64,000 bases of DNA from SG8-30 sp963715485 (GTDB lineage Bacteria; Pseudomonadota; Gammaproteobacteria; Steroidobacterales; Steroidobacteraceae): positions 2,170,001-2,234,000 of the forward strand of contig OY970244.1 of NCBI GenBank assembly GCA_963715485.1, read 5' to 3'. Position 1 is the stretch's first letter. Each line of letters starts with the position of its first letter. Made by a program: the position numbers and the translations under genes. Of this stretch, positions 33,961-44,811 are shown piece by piece. A model generated the notes under the pieces. That model had not been told where the DNA came from, ran no database searches, and worked only from the letters and a program-made list of their open reading frames with translations.

Positions 33961-34685
33961 CGAGCGAGCTCCTCCCTGAGCCAGGTGGCGTTGCGTTCGC
34001 GGCGGATGACCTCTGCCCGCAGCCGGACGAACAGCACCGCGCCGTAATACAACATGAAACCGAACAGCATGGCGAGCGCTGGCCACTTCATCTGGATAGA
34101 CATCGCGCCCGGGTTGAACATGGTCGAGCCCTGGTGAAGGCTGTTCCACCACACGACCGAGTAATGAATCACGGGCAAGTTGATCACGCCAACGAGTGCC
34201 AGCACGGCGGCGGCTCGATCGGCGCGCTGCGGATCCTCGATGGACGACCGCAGCGCGATGAATCCAAGGTAGAGGAACAGGAGGATCAGCTCGGACGTGA
34301 GCCTGGCATCCCACACCCACCACGTACCCCACATCGGCTTGCCCCACAACGATCCGGTCGCCAGTGCACAGAACGTGAACCAGGCGCCGATCGGGGCCGA
34401 GGCCGCAGCGACCGCATGCGCCAGTTTCATCCGCCAGATCAGGCCGATGCCGGCTGCAATGGCCATGGTCGAATAGATGAACATCGACATGATCGCGCTG
34501 GGCACGTGCACGTAGAAGATCCTGAATCCTTCGCCCTGCTGGTAGTCCATGGGCGCCAGCACCAGGCCGCCATACAGGCCGACCAGGATCAGGATCAGCG
34601 CCGGCCACGAGAACCACGGAATGGTCAGCCCCGCAATCCGGTAGAAGTGCGGCGGCGAGGCCAGCTTATGAAACCAGGTCCACAT
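33957..34685 (-). CDS. ccmC: Haem exporter permease CcmC
   Basis: 242 residues with about six helices. The haem-handling WWD domain is WGTWWVWD at residues 119-126, and conserved histidines lie in FYVHVPSA (about residue 60) and VIHYSVVWWN. CcmC transfers haem to CcmE. The start is preceded by the end of ccmB with a 6-base gap; it overlaps ccmD at its end. Confidence 0.96.
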   Translation of the reverse strand: MWTWFHKLASPPHFYRIAGLTIPWFSWPALILILVGLYGGLVLAPMDYQQGEGFRIFYVHVPSAIMSMFIYSTMAIAAGIGLIWRMKLAHAVAAASAPIGAWFTFCALATGSLWGKPMWGTWWVWDARLTSELILLFLYLGFIALRSSIEDPQRADRAAAVLALVGVINLPVIHYSVVWWNSLHQGSTMFNPGAMSIQMKWPALAMLFGFMLYYGAVLFVRLRAEVIRRERNATWLREELAR

Positions 34686-34691
34686 CTATCC

Positions 34692-35375
34692 CTACTCCAT
34701 GCTGACCTTGAGGGCGGCCGAGGTGGCAAACGGCCCCAGGGTCAGGCTCAGAATGAACATCGCGGTCAGCAGCAGCAGCGGCCCGCGCGAACTGTCGCCC
34801 ATGATCGACAGGTCCACGGCCCGCGCCCCGAAGATCAGCGCCGGCATGGTCAGCGGCAGCACCAGCAACGACAGCAGCACGCTGCCGCGCCGCACACCCA
34901 GGGTCAGGCCCGCGCCCACAGCGCCCAGGAAGCTCAGGATGCCGGTCCCCAGGATGAGCGAGACAACCACCGTCGACTGGGCTTCCGTCGGCACCGCCAG
35001 CGAGGCGGCCACCAGCGGCGAGGCCACCACCAGTGGCAGTCCGCTTACCGTCCAGTGCGCCAGCGCCTTGACCAGCGCCAGCCACCACAAGGGTTGCCCG
35101 GACAGCACCAGCTGCTCGAGGGTGCCGTCCTCGTAGTCCGAGCGAAACATGAATTCCAGTGCCAGCAGCGCCGACAGCAACGCGGCCACCCAGACGATGC
35201 CGGCGGCCACCTGCCGCAGCTGCGCGGTGTCCGGGCTGAGCGCCAACGGGAACAGGGTCGTGACCATCAGGAAGAAGACAACTGGCTGCGTCACCTGTTC
35301 CCAACGGCGGAAGGCAAGTTTCAGGTCGCGCGAATACAGCAGGGCCCCAGCGCGCAGCAGTCCGGTCGGCTGCAT
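34692..35375 (-). CDS. ccmB: Haem exporter permease CcmB
   Basis: 227 residues with six hydrophobic segments; the N-terminal LKLAFRRWEQVTQPVVFFLMVTTLFPLAL is typical of CcmB. It forms the membrane part of the CcmAB ABC complex that powers release of holo-CcmE. Its ATG shares one base with the stop codon of ccmA (TGATG), indicating coupling. Confidence 0.95.
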   Translation of the reverse strand: MQPTGLLRAGALLYSRDLKLAFRRWEQVTQPVVFFLMVTTLFPLALSPDTAQLRQVAAGIVWVAALLSALLALEFMFRSDYEDGTLEQLVLSGQPLWWLALVKALAHWTVSGLPLVVASPLVAASLAVPTEAQSTVVVSLILGTGILSFLGAVGAGLTLGVRRGSVLLSLLVLPLTMPALIFGARAVDLSIMGDSSRGPLLLLTAMFILSLTLGPFATSAALKVSME

Positions 35376-36031
35376 CAGTTGAGCTCCACGAGCCTGGGGA
35401 GCGTGCCGGGAACGTCCAGGCCCTGGTGGGCGGCCAGAACGGCCATCCCACCAGCCGCTACGTGGTCGCCGATGAGCCCCGAAAAAAGCGCCACGCCGGC
35501 GACATCAAGGTTGGTGAACGGCTCGTCCAGCACCCACAGGCTCGCGCCCAGCAGCATGATCCGCGACATGGCCAGCCTGCGCCGTTGACCCGCCGACAAC
35601 ACCCGTGCCGGCAGGTCCCGGCAACGGAGAATGCCGAGGTGATCAAGCGTACTCTCGATTTCGGCCGCACCCAGGTGCCGGCGCACGCCGATGCTGTAAT
35701 GCAGGTTCTCGAATGACGTCAGGTCGCCTTTCAAGGCGTTCTCATGGCCGAGGTAGGCCATCTGGGCGTTATATTCATCCCGCTCGACCCGGATCGGGCG
35801 CCCCTGCCAGCCCACCTCGCCCTCCTCGGCCGGGAGCAATCCGGCCAGCACCCGGAGAAGGGTCGTCTTGCCCGTGCCGTTCGGACCTGCGACGTGCACG
35901 ACCTCGCCCGTCAGCACGTCGATGCTGACGTCACGAAGCACGTGCCGGTCGCCACGCCATACGTGGATACCTCGGCCCGACAATCCTTGTGGATGAAAGG
36001 CTTCCAAAACCCCCAGACCCCTTGGTTTCAA
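35375..36031 (-). CDS. ccmA: Haem exporter ATP-binding protein CcmA
   Basis: 218 residues. Walker A GPNGTGKT at 49-56, ABC signature LSAGQRRRLAM, Walker B in LWVLDEPFTNLD and the H-loop region are all present. A start at the codon for Val8 is also possible. This is the first gene of the ccm operon (ccmA-B-C-D-E-F-G-H-I). No promoter could be placed with certainty in the 150 bases upstream of it. Confidence 0.95.
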   Translation of the reverse strand: MKPRGLGVLEAFHPQGLSGRGIHVWRGDRHVLRDVSIDVLTGEVVHVAGPNGTGKTTLLRVLAGLLPAEEGEVGWQGRPIRVERDEYNAQMAYLGHENALKGDLTSFENLHYSIGVRRHLGAAEIESTLDHLGILRCRDLPARVLSAGQRRRLAMSRIMLLGASLWVLDEPFTNLDVAGVALFSGLIGDHVAAGGMAVLAAHQGLDVPGTLPRLVELN

Positions 36032-36183
36032 CCGGCGCGACTATATCAGACCAACGAACTCAGGTTCGTATGTACGGACCTACAGCCGGGTCGTGGATTT
36101 CCGTCGTTGCGCTGCACCAATCATGTTGACCTGCACAGCCAGGCGACGCCCCCGATCACTGTCGCCGAACGGCGTCAGGAAGA

Positions 36184-36270
36184 TGGTGCCCCGGACAGGA
36201 GTCGAACCTGTATGGGATTGCTCCCAGCGGATTTTAAGTCCGCAGCGTCTACCAGTTCCGCCACCGGGGC
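36184..36270 (-). tRNA. leuZ: tRNA-Leu(TAA), CCA encoded
   Basis: A clover-leaf is visible on the minus strand. The acceptor stem pairs GCCCCGG with CCGGGGC, the anticodon loop CTTAAAA is closed by GCGGA/TCCGC, giving anticodon UAA, a long class II variable arm follows, and the T arm is GGTTCGACTCC. Encoded CCA ends at 36184. The equivalent of the E. coli leuZ position, but separated from the tRNA-Cys. Confidence 0.93.
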
Positions 36271-36452
36271 AGGCCGCAAAGGCGATTGGACGACCCGAAG
36301 TATGCCGATTCCAGCCCGGTTCCGCCGCCTCGCCATAACCCGGCCACCCCCTGCGCAGCCCTCTGTTAACGTGCCCTGAGAAGAATAGTCACTGCCCCGG
36401 GGGAAGGTCATGCCAAAAGGCGACCGGACAAGATGTCTCGTCGAGACGTCGT

Positions 36453-36542
36453 TCATTTCGGACGCAGCCAGTTCACCAGCAGCGCCACCGAGAATCCGAC
36501 CATGACGATTGTCGCACTGGCAATTCGCCAGGCCGATTTCAT
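36453..36542 (-). CDS. Putative 29-residue small membrane protein
   Basis: A short frame from ATG 36542 to TGA 36453 encodes MKSAWRIASATIVMVGFSV then ALLVNWLRPK: a basic N terminus, one 17-residue hydrophobic helix and a basic tail, the layout of small membrane proteins. No good ribosome-binding site was seen, and no family is known, so it could be chance. Confidence 0.3.
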   Translation of the reverse strand: MKSAWRIASATIVMVGFSVALLVNWLRPK

Positions 36543-36741
36543 CGCAGCGCAAATGGTGCGACGAGAGCCTTGACGTCAGAGGTCGCCGGCCGCTGCAAGC
36601 AGTCAGATTGGTTACGGTTGCTCAAGCCGCACCGAGATGCCCTGATGTGATAGATAAATATTTACAAAACAATAATTTATACAATTATTCTTGAAGTTAC
36701 ATCGTATTTGGCCGGACTTGGCCTGGGCACGACATTACAAC

Positions 36742-36760
36742 GGCCGGCTAAAAGCCGGCC
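36742..36760. terminator. Terminator-like hairpin after the third cytochrome gene
   Basis: GGCCGGC at 36742-36748 pairs with GCCGGCC at 36754-36760 around TAAAA. It is just downstream of the cytochrome stop on the minus strand; no U-run follows. Confidence 0.5.
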
Positions 36761-36784
36761 ACCATCGGCTCCGGTCGGGGTGTA

Positions 36785-37054
36785 TTAGCCGCCCGCCGCC
36801 CAGAACGCGGCGATGTCGGCCGCATCAGCGTCCGATACCGTGATCTTGGCCTTGTGCTTGGTCTTACCGCCAACGACGTCCTTGATCATCTGGGTCAGCG
36901 CTGCAGCGTCCTCGCCTGCGAAGTCGGCCGGATCATGGCAGTCGGCACAGGCTTCAGCCTTGGCCTTTCCCGCGGCAGCGTCGCCCGCCTGGGCCGTGCC
37001 GAGTACAAGCATGGTTGCAGCGGCAGTTGCCGCCAGGAGCTTCAAGGTTTTCAT
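36785..37054 (-). CDS. Small periplasmic cytochrome c (third paralogue), unusual ligand region
   Basis: 89 residues from the ATG at 37054, which has GGAGGGAAA upstream; a signal peptide (LAATAAATMLVLGTAQAG) precedes the mature part. The haem motif is CADCH at Cys36-Cys39-His40 with the same AGDAAAGKAKAE block before it as in the two others. In the first two, a Met-Met segment before the C-terminal helix can supply the axial ligand; here the equivalent segment is GKTKHKAKITVSDAD, which has no Met but a His. The haem may therefore be bis-His or need a different ligand. Function by family is periplasmic electron transfer. Confidence 0.88.
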   Translation of the reverse strand: MKTLKLLAATAAATMLVLGTAQAGDAAAGKAKAEACADCHDPADFAGEDAAALTQMIKDVVGGKTKHKAKITVSDADAADIAAFWAAGG

Positions 37055-37207
37055 GCGGTTTCCCTCCAGCAGATCCAAACAATCCCTATCAAGTCGCACG
37101 CCACGACCTCATGAAACTCTAGCCCCGCACCCGCCTCGTCCGCGTCCGGATTTTCATCGGCTGCAGCGGGGATTTCCGTAACGGGTCGCCCCCTCTACAC
37201 TTCTGTC

Positions 37208-37741
37208 ATGGCCATCCGCGACGTACTGAAAATGGGCCACCCGCTCTTGCGGGAGATGGCTGCGCCAGTGACACGCTTCGACACCGTCGAGCTGCACCGG
37301 CTCGTCCTCGACATGGACGACACCATGCGCTCGCTCGACGGCGCCGGCCTCGCGGCGCCCCAGATCGGCGTCGGCCTGCGGGTCGTCATTTTCGAGGTCA
37401 ACGCCAATCCGCGTTATCCCCACGTCGAGGCGATTCCGTACACGGTCCTGATCAACCCGGTGCTGACTCCTGTCGGCGAGGAGATGGACGACGGTTGGGA
37501 GGGTTGCCTGTCAGTACCGGGACTGCGCGGACTGGTGCCGCGCTACCGCCAGCTTCGCTACCAGGGGCGGGACGCACGCGGCAACTGGATTGATCGGACG
37601 GTCGAGGGATTTCACGCGCGCGTGGTCCAGCACGAGGTTGACCACCTGGACGGGATCCTCTACCCGCAGCGTGTGCGGGATCTTCGGAACTTCGGATTCG
37701 AGGATGCCCTCGCCGGGCAAATGACACCGATGCCGGACTGA
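37208..37741 (+). CDS. def: Peptide deformylase
   Basis: 177 residues. All three motifs are present: GAGLAAPQIG (motif 1, residues 45-54), EGCLS with metal ligand Cys100 (motif 2), and QHEVDH with His142, Glu143 and His146 (motif 3). It removes the formyl group from N-formyl-methionine of new proteins, using Fe or Zn. It lies between tRNA-Cys and the third cytochrome, away from fmt and smf, its usual neighbours, so it may be an extra copy. Confidence 0.95.
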   Translation: MAIRDVLKMGHPLLREMAAPVTRFDTVELHRLVLDMDDTMRSLDGAGLAAPQIGVGLRVVIFEVNANPRYPHVEAIPYTVLINPVLTPVGEEMDDGWEGCLSVPGLRGLVPRYRQLRYQGRDARGNWIDRTVEGFHARVVQHEVDHLDGILYPQRVRDLRNFGFEDALAGQMTPMPD

Positions 37742-37755
37742 ACAGGGCGGGTGGT

Positions 37756-37829
37756 TGGAGGCTAGGGTCGGAATCGAACCGGCGTACACGGCTTTGCAGG
37801 CCGCTGCATGACCACTCTGCCACCTAGCC
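37756..37829 (-). tRNA. cysT: tRNA-Cys(GCA), CCA encoded
   Basis: Clover-leaf on the minus strand: acceptor GGCTAGG pairs with CCTAGCC, discriminator T, encoded CCA at 37756-37758. The anticodon loop CTGCAAA gives anticodon GCA. The T arm CGGTTCGATTCCG is visible. It follows tRNA-Gly on the same strand after 57 bases. Confidence 0.92.
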
Positions 37830-37850
37830 AGAGAGCTTTCTTATAGCAGA

Positions 37851-37875
37851 AACCCCGGGAAGGCGTCCCGGGGTT
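37851..37875. repeat. Perfect hairpin between tRNA-Gly and tRNA-Cys
   Basis: AACCCCGGGA at 37851-37860 pairs with TCCCGGGGTT at 37866-37875 around AGGCG, a 10-bp stem. It may separate or process the two tRNAs. Confidence 0.75.
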
Positions 37876-37886
37876 CGCGGGTTAAC

Positions 37887-37962
37887 TGGAGCGGGAAACG
37901 AGGCTCGAACTCGCGACCTCAACCTTGGCAAGGTTGCGCTCTACCAACTGAGCTATTCCCGC
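37887..37962 (-). tRNA. glyW: tRNA-Gly(GCC), CCA encoded
   Basis: Clover-leaf on the minus strand: acceptor GCGGGAA pairs with TTCCCGC, encoded CCA at 37887-37889. Anticodon loop TTGCCAA closed by CAACC/GGTTG gives GCC. It lies 48 bases after pgsA, the same place as E. coli glyW, and is probably transcribed from the uvrC-pgsA operon. Confidence 0.95.
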
Positions 37963-38010
37963 ACTGGACCAAGGGTCAGCCCGAGGATTTTAAGGACGGG
38001 CCAACCGCTG

Positions 38011-38583
38011 TCAAGCTCGATTCCTGCCCCTCAGGTCCGGCCAGGCCAGCTTCAGATAGGCTGCCATCGACCATAGCGTCAGTGCCGCGGCAAGGCCGGT
38101 CAAGACCAGTCCGATGTCGTACATGGGAAGGAACAGCAGGTCCTGCCGGAACAACAACATGGACAGCCCCACAATCTGCAGGATGGTCTTGAACTTGCCG
38201 AGCGCCGAGACCGCCACCTTGGCCCTTGCGCCGATCTCCGCCATCCATTCCCGCAGCGCGGAAATGGCGATCTCACGACCGATGATCACCGCGGCCATCA
38301 GCGTCACGTACCAGGCAGGGTCGCGACTGACGATCAGCACCAGCGCCGTGGCGACCATCAGCTTGTCGGCCACCGGATCGAGGAATTCTCCCAGCGGCGA
38401 GACCTGCCCGAGCCGCCGCGCCAGGTATCCGTCGAATGAATCAGTGATGCCGGCCAGGCCAAACATCAGCCCGCAGGCCATGTCGGCCCAGTCATACGGC
38501 AGGTAGAACAACACCACCACTGCCGGAATGAGCGCGATCCGCAGCGCCGTCAACAGGTTTGGGATGGTGTAGGGGTGGGTCAT
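38011..38583 (-). CDS. pgsA: CDP-diacylglycerol--glycerol-3-phosphate 3-phosphatidyltransferase
   Basis: 190 residues with several helices. The CDP-alcohol phosphotransferase signature is complete: DSFDGYLARR then GEFLDPVAD, giving the four Asp residues (48, 51, 69, 73) and the conserved Gly/Ala/Arg. It makes phosphatidylglycerophosphate for phosphatidylglycerol and cardiolipin. Its ATG overlaps the uvrC stop by four bases (ATGA), and tRNA-Gly follows after 48 bases, the same order as in E. coli. Confidence 0.96.
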   Translation of the reverse strand: MTHPYTIPNLLTALRIALIPAVVVLFYLPYDWADMACGLMFGLAGITDSFDGYLARRLGQVSPLGEFLDPVADKLMVATALVLIVSRDPAWYVTLMAAVIIGREIAISALREWMAEIGARAKVAVSALGKFKTILQIVGLSMLLFRQDLLFLPMYDIGLVLTGLAAALTLWSMAAYLKLAWPDLRGRNRA

Positions 38584-40404
38584 CTTGAGCCGGGGTGCAG
38601 ATGATCGTACACGTTCTCCGCGAGCACGCGACTGATACCGTGAACCGCCATCAGGTCCTCGACTCCCGCCCGTAGTATCCCCTGCAAGCCGCCGAAATGC
38701 TTGAGCAGGTTGCGGCGGCGCGAGGGACCCAGTCCCGGCACCGCTTCGAGTATGGAGGACTGTCTCGACTTGGCGCGGGTACGGCGGTGACCGGTGATGG
38801 CAAAGCGGTGAGCCTCGTCGCGGATCCGCTGGATCAGGTGCAGGGCCCTTGAATCTGGTGGCAGTATAGAAGGCGATTTGTGGCCCAACAAGAAAAGGCG
38901 TTCCTGCCCCGCCCTCCTGTCGGCACCCTTGGCCACGCCGACCACGGCCGCCGGCGCAGCTTCCAGCTCCTGGAGCGCGGCGGCAGCCTGCGCCAGCTGT
39001 CCCGGACCACCATCGATCAGCAACACGTCGGGCATGGGGCTCTCGCCAGCCTTTACCCGGCGAAACCGGCGCAGCACGGCCTGGTGTAGCGCTCCATAGT
39101 CGTCACCAGGCTCGACGCCTTCGATGTTGAAGCGGCGATACTCCTGCTTGGCTGGCCCATCCGGACCGAAGACCACGCATGAAGCGACCATGGATTCTCC
39201 CTGGGTGTGGCTGACGTCGAAGCACTCCACCCTCAATGGCGTGTGTTCCAGTCCCAGCGCGGAGCGCAGCGCCTCGAGCTGGTCGCGGATGCTGGCGCGG
39301 CTGGAGACCTTCATCTCGAGCGCGCTGGCTGCATTCTGCCGGCACAGCTCGACCCAGCGCGCCTTCATTCCCCTGCGAGCATGCCTGATGACTATCCGGC
39401 GCCCTGCCCTTTCGGTCAGTGTGGCCGACAGGAGTTCAGCGTCGGGCACTGCCAGCAAGGTCAGGATCTCTGGCGGCGCTTCACTGGTCAGGTAATGCTG
39501 GGCGATGAAGGCCTTCAGTACGTCCGCCGGTTCACTGACCAGCGCACGCGGGAAAAAGTGGCTCGTACCCAGGTTTCGCCCGCCGCGAATGAACATCAGC
39601 GAAATGCAGGTCTCCGGCCCGTTTACGGCGACCGCCAGCACGTCCGCGTCGGGCTGCGCCCTGCCGGCAGAACTCACTACCTGCTGGGCCTGCAACTTGG
39701 CCAGCGCCGCCAGCTGGTCCCGGATTGCCGCTGCTTGCTCGAACTCCAGCGACTCCGCCGCCTGTTCCATTCTTGCCGTGAGGCGCGAGGACAGGTCGGC
39801 GCTGCGACCTTCGAGCACCATTACTGTCGCGTCGACGTCGTGCGCGTACTCCTCGCGGCTGACCAGGCCCACACACGGAGCGCTGCACCGGCCAATCTGG
39901 TGCTCGAGGCACGGCCGGCTGCGGTTGGCGAAAGAAGCTGTCCTTGCAACCGCGGATGCGGAAAAGCTTGTGCAGCTGGTGCATGGTTGATCGCACCGCG
40001 CGCGAATCGGGGTAAGGGCCAAACAGCCGGCCGGGTACCTTGCGCGAGCCGCGGTAGAAGGACAGTCGCGGGTACTCATGCGCCGACAGGTGCAGATAGG
40101 GAAAGCTCTTGTCGTCGCGCAGGATGACGTTGTAGCGCGGCCGGTGCTGCTTGATCAGGTTGAATTCGAGCAGCAGCGCCTCGGTCTCGGAGTTGGTGAC
40201 CGTCACCTCGATGCCAGCGATGCACTGCACCAGCGCCATGACTTTCGGGCTGACCTGGTCGGCGCGAAAGTAGCTCGCGACCCGGGACCGAAGGTTTTTG
40301 GCCTTGCCGACGTAAATCACCGTGCCATCGGCATCGAGCATGCGATAGACGCCCGGCCTCGGCGGCAGGCTGGCGACATATGCCTTGGAATCGAAATCGG
40401 TCAA
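38580..40404 (-). pseudogene. uvrC: Excinuclease ABC subunit UvrC, split by one extra base
   Basis: Two frames. The N-terminal one (from ATG 40404) carries the GIY-YIG nuclease domain (RPGVYRMLDADGTVIYVGKAKNLRSR) up to GCKDSFF. The second continues ANRSRPCLEHQIGRCSAPCVG, then the UVR motif (SLEFEQAAAIRDQLAAL), the RNase H-like endonuclease half (ECFDVSHTQGESMVASCVVF, LIDGGPGQLAQA) and the helix-hairpin-helix end (VPGLGPSRRRNLLKHFGG). The joint reads TTCTTTCGCC; removing one T restores SFFANRSRPC and a normal 607-residue UvrC. UvrC makes both incisions in nucleotide excision repair. A sequencing error is the simplest explanation. Confidence 0.88.
39931..39933 (-). other. Putative single-base insertion in uvrC
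   Basis: Three-base homopolymer (AAA on the plus strand, TTT on the coding strand) at the point where the two uvrC frames meet. Deleting one base restores the full-length frame. Confidence 0.75.
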
Positions 40405-40422
40405 CGAGGTCCCGGGATCCGG

Positions 40423-41067
40423 TTAGCGGTGACTCCATTCTCGGGCCAGCGACACGGCCTGAGCAAACATTGCCGGGGTAAGCCGCCGCGTCTGGGTGTT
40501 GTAGCGGCTGCAATGATAGGAATCCACCAGCAGCCGCCCGCCTGGCAGCGCGTGCGTCGCGGCGTGCGCAAAGCGGGCCGAGGCGGCCCGCAAACTCCAG
40601 GCACGCAATACTGCACCGTGTGCGACCGTGCCGAGGGCCAGCACAGCGCCGCCCTCGGGAACCCGATCGAGTTCCCAGGCAAGGTAGCAGTTGCATTCGC
40701 GCACCTCGGCCGGGGTCGGCCTGTTGGCTGGCGGCAGGCAGCGCACGGCGTTGGTGATCCGGCAGTCGACCAGCCGCAGTCCGTCGCCGTCGGCAATTGA
40801 CTCGGGCGCGCTGGAAAGACCCAGGTCGTAGAGGGTGCGATACAGCAGGATTCCTGCATGGTCGCCGGTGAAAGGCCTGCCGGTCCGGTTCGCGCCGTGC
40901 ATGCCGGGTGCCAGCCCGACCACCAGCAGGCGCGCCCCGGGCTCACCAAAGGACGACACTGGCCGCGCATGGTAGGCGGGATTCTTGATCCGGACCCCGG
41001 CGAGAAACCCGCTCAGGCGCGGACACCGCGCGCACCCCGGATCGAATGCGCGGCCGCGCGTCGGCAC
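40423..41067 (-). CDS. udgB: Uracil-DNA glycosylase, family 5 (UdgB)
   Basis: 214 residues from the GTG at 41067, which starts 3 bases after the aceA stop. Motif 1 is GLAPGMHGANRTGRPFTGD and motif 2 is SYHCSRYNTQTRRLT, patterns of family 5 (UDGb) enzymes, which lack the usual catalytic Asp/Asn of motif 1. Four cysteines positioned for a 4Fe-4S cluster appear in DPGCARCPRL, VRCLPP and ECNCYL. It removes uracil and other deaminated bases from DNA. The placement between aceA and uvrC is unusual but coherent with a DNA-repair role for the downstream part of the run. Confidence 0.88.
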   Translation of the reverse strand: MPTRGRAFDPGCARCPRLSGFLAGVRIKNPAYHARPVSSFGEPGARLLVVGLAPGMHGANRTGRPFTGDHAGILLYRTLYDLGLSSAPESIADGDGLRLVDCRITNAVRCLPPANRPTPAEVRECNCYLAWELDRVPEGGAVLALGTVAHGAVLRAWSLRAASARFAHAATHALPGGRLLVDSYHCSRYNTQTRRLTPAMFAQAVSLAREWSHR

Positions 41068-41070
41068 GAT

Positions 41071-42378
<1,308 letters not shown>

Positions 42379-42426
42379 GTCAGGGATTCCTCTGGTCCGT
42401 TAACCTGCGATGCAGGCATCAACAAT

Positions 42427-44022
<1,596 letters not shown>

Positions 44023-44220
44023 AGCTATAAACTATAAGTAATTGAATTATAGATATTTACGATGCGAGCATTGTATTCCTGGCGGCACTGAATGCACATC
44101 GTGACTGCTGCCTATCGCGCGCCTCATTTTGCGATGCAACAGAATAGAAGGCATCGCAGTCCACCGCAAGGCTTTGCGACCATTGGTTGAACGCCGCGCT
44201 ATAGCAGGCAGAGGAACCCG
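44023..44220. promoter_or_regulatory. Divergent aceB/rluE promoter region with A+T-rich inverted repeat
   Basis: CTATAA at 44032-44037 pairs with TTATAG at 44047-44052 around GTAATTGAA, in an A+T-rich stretch just before aceB. On the minus strand it also reads like -10-type hexamers (TATAAT, TATAGT). It may combine an operator and promoter for aceBA. RBS-like AGAGGAA precedes the rluE GTG. Confidence 0.5.
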
Positions 44221-44811
44221 GTGACCACCGTCATTTGCAACAAGCCCCACGGCATGCTGACCAAGTTCACCGACGCGCAAGGCCGGCCCACCCTCGCAGC
44301 GCTTGTGCCCCTGCGTGACGTCTACCCGGCAGGACGCCTGGACGCCGACACGGAGGGCCTGGTCGTGTTGACCAGTGACGGGCGATTGCAGTCGCAGATC
44401 GCGAATCCCCGGCATCACTGGTCCAAGACCTATTGGGCGCAGGTCGAGGGCGACGTAACGGACGCTGCCCTCGCGCGGCTGCGAGCCGGCTTGATCCTGA
44501 AGGATGGACCGACCCGCCCGGCCCGCGCCAAGCGCATGGCCGAGCCGCCGGACCTATGGCCGCGCGACCCGCCAGTTCGCTATCGCAAGTCGATCCCAAC
44601 CAGCTGGATCGAGCTGACCATCCGCGAGGGTCGCAACCGCCAGGTGCGACGCATGACCGCCGCGGTTGGCTTCCCGACATTGCGACTGATCCGTTATTCG
44701 GTCGGGCCCTGGAGCATCGATGGCCTCGCTCCCGGGGAATGGCGCGAGGTCGACGCGGCGCCGATGGCTGCCCACGGTGCCGGCCTCACCGCGGGCGATG
44801 ACCCGCAATGA
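44221..44811 (+). CDS. rluE: Ribosomal large-subunit pseudouridine synthase, RluE-type
   Basis: 196 residues from the GTG at 44221, with AGAGGAA upstream. The catalytic motif is GRLDADTEGL, Asp41 being the nucleophile. The domain lacks an S4 domain, and the order KPHGMLTKFTD...GRNRQVRRM fits the RluE/RsuA subgroup that makes U2457 pseudouridine in 23S rRNA. Its last 26 bases overlap the end of the DAHP synthase gene tail-to-tail. Confidence 0.9.
   Translation: MTTVICNKPHGMLTKFTDAQGRPTLAALVPLRDVYPAGRLDADTEGLVVLTSDGRLQSQIANPRHHWSKTYWAQVEGDVTDAALARLRAGLILKDGPTRPARAKRMAEPPDLWPRDPPVRYRKSIPTSWIELTIREGRNRQVRRMTAAVGFPTLRLIRYSVGPWSIDGLAPGEWREVDAAPMAAHGAGLTAGDDPQ

Larger units (their letters stand above)
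36271..36784. other. Intergenic region between tRNA-Leu and cytochrome gene
   Basis: Contains a possible 29-codon frame (36453-36542) listed separately, an A+T-rich tract at about 36645-36720 (TTTACAAAACAATAATTTAT), and the hairpin at 36742-36760. No other gene seen. Confidence 0.5.

Noticed and set aside
33729..35588. A 619-codon open frame on the plus strand across the ccm operon
   Set aside because: It is the antisense of ccmB, C, D, E and has a repetitive Arg/Gln/His-rich sequence typical of shadow frames in GC-rich DNA.
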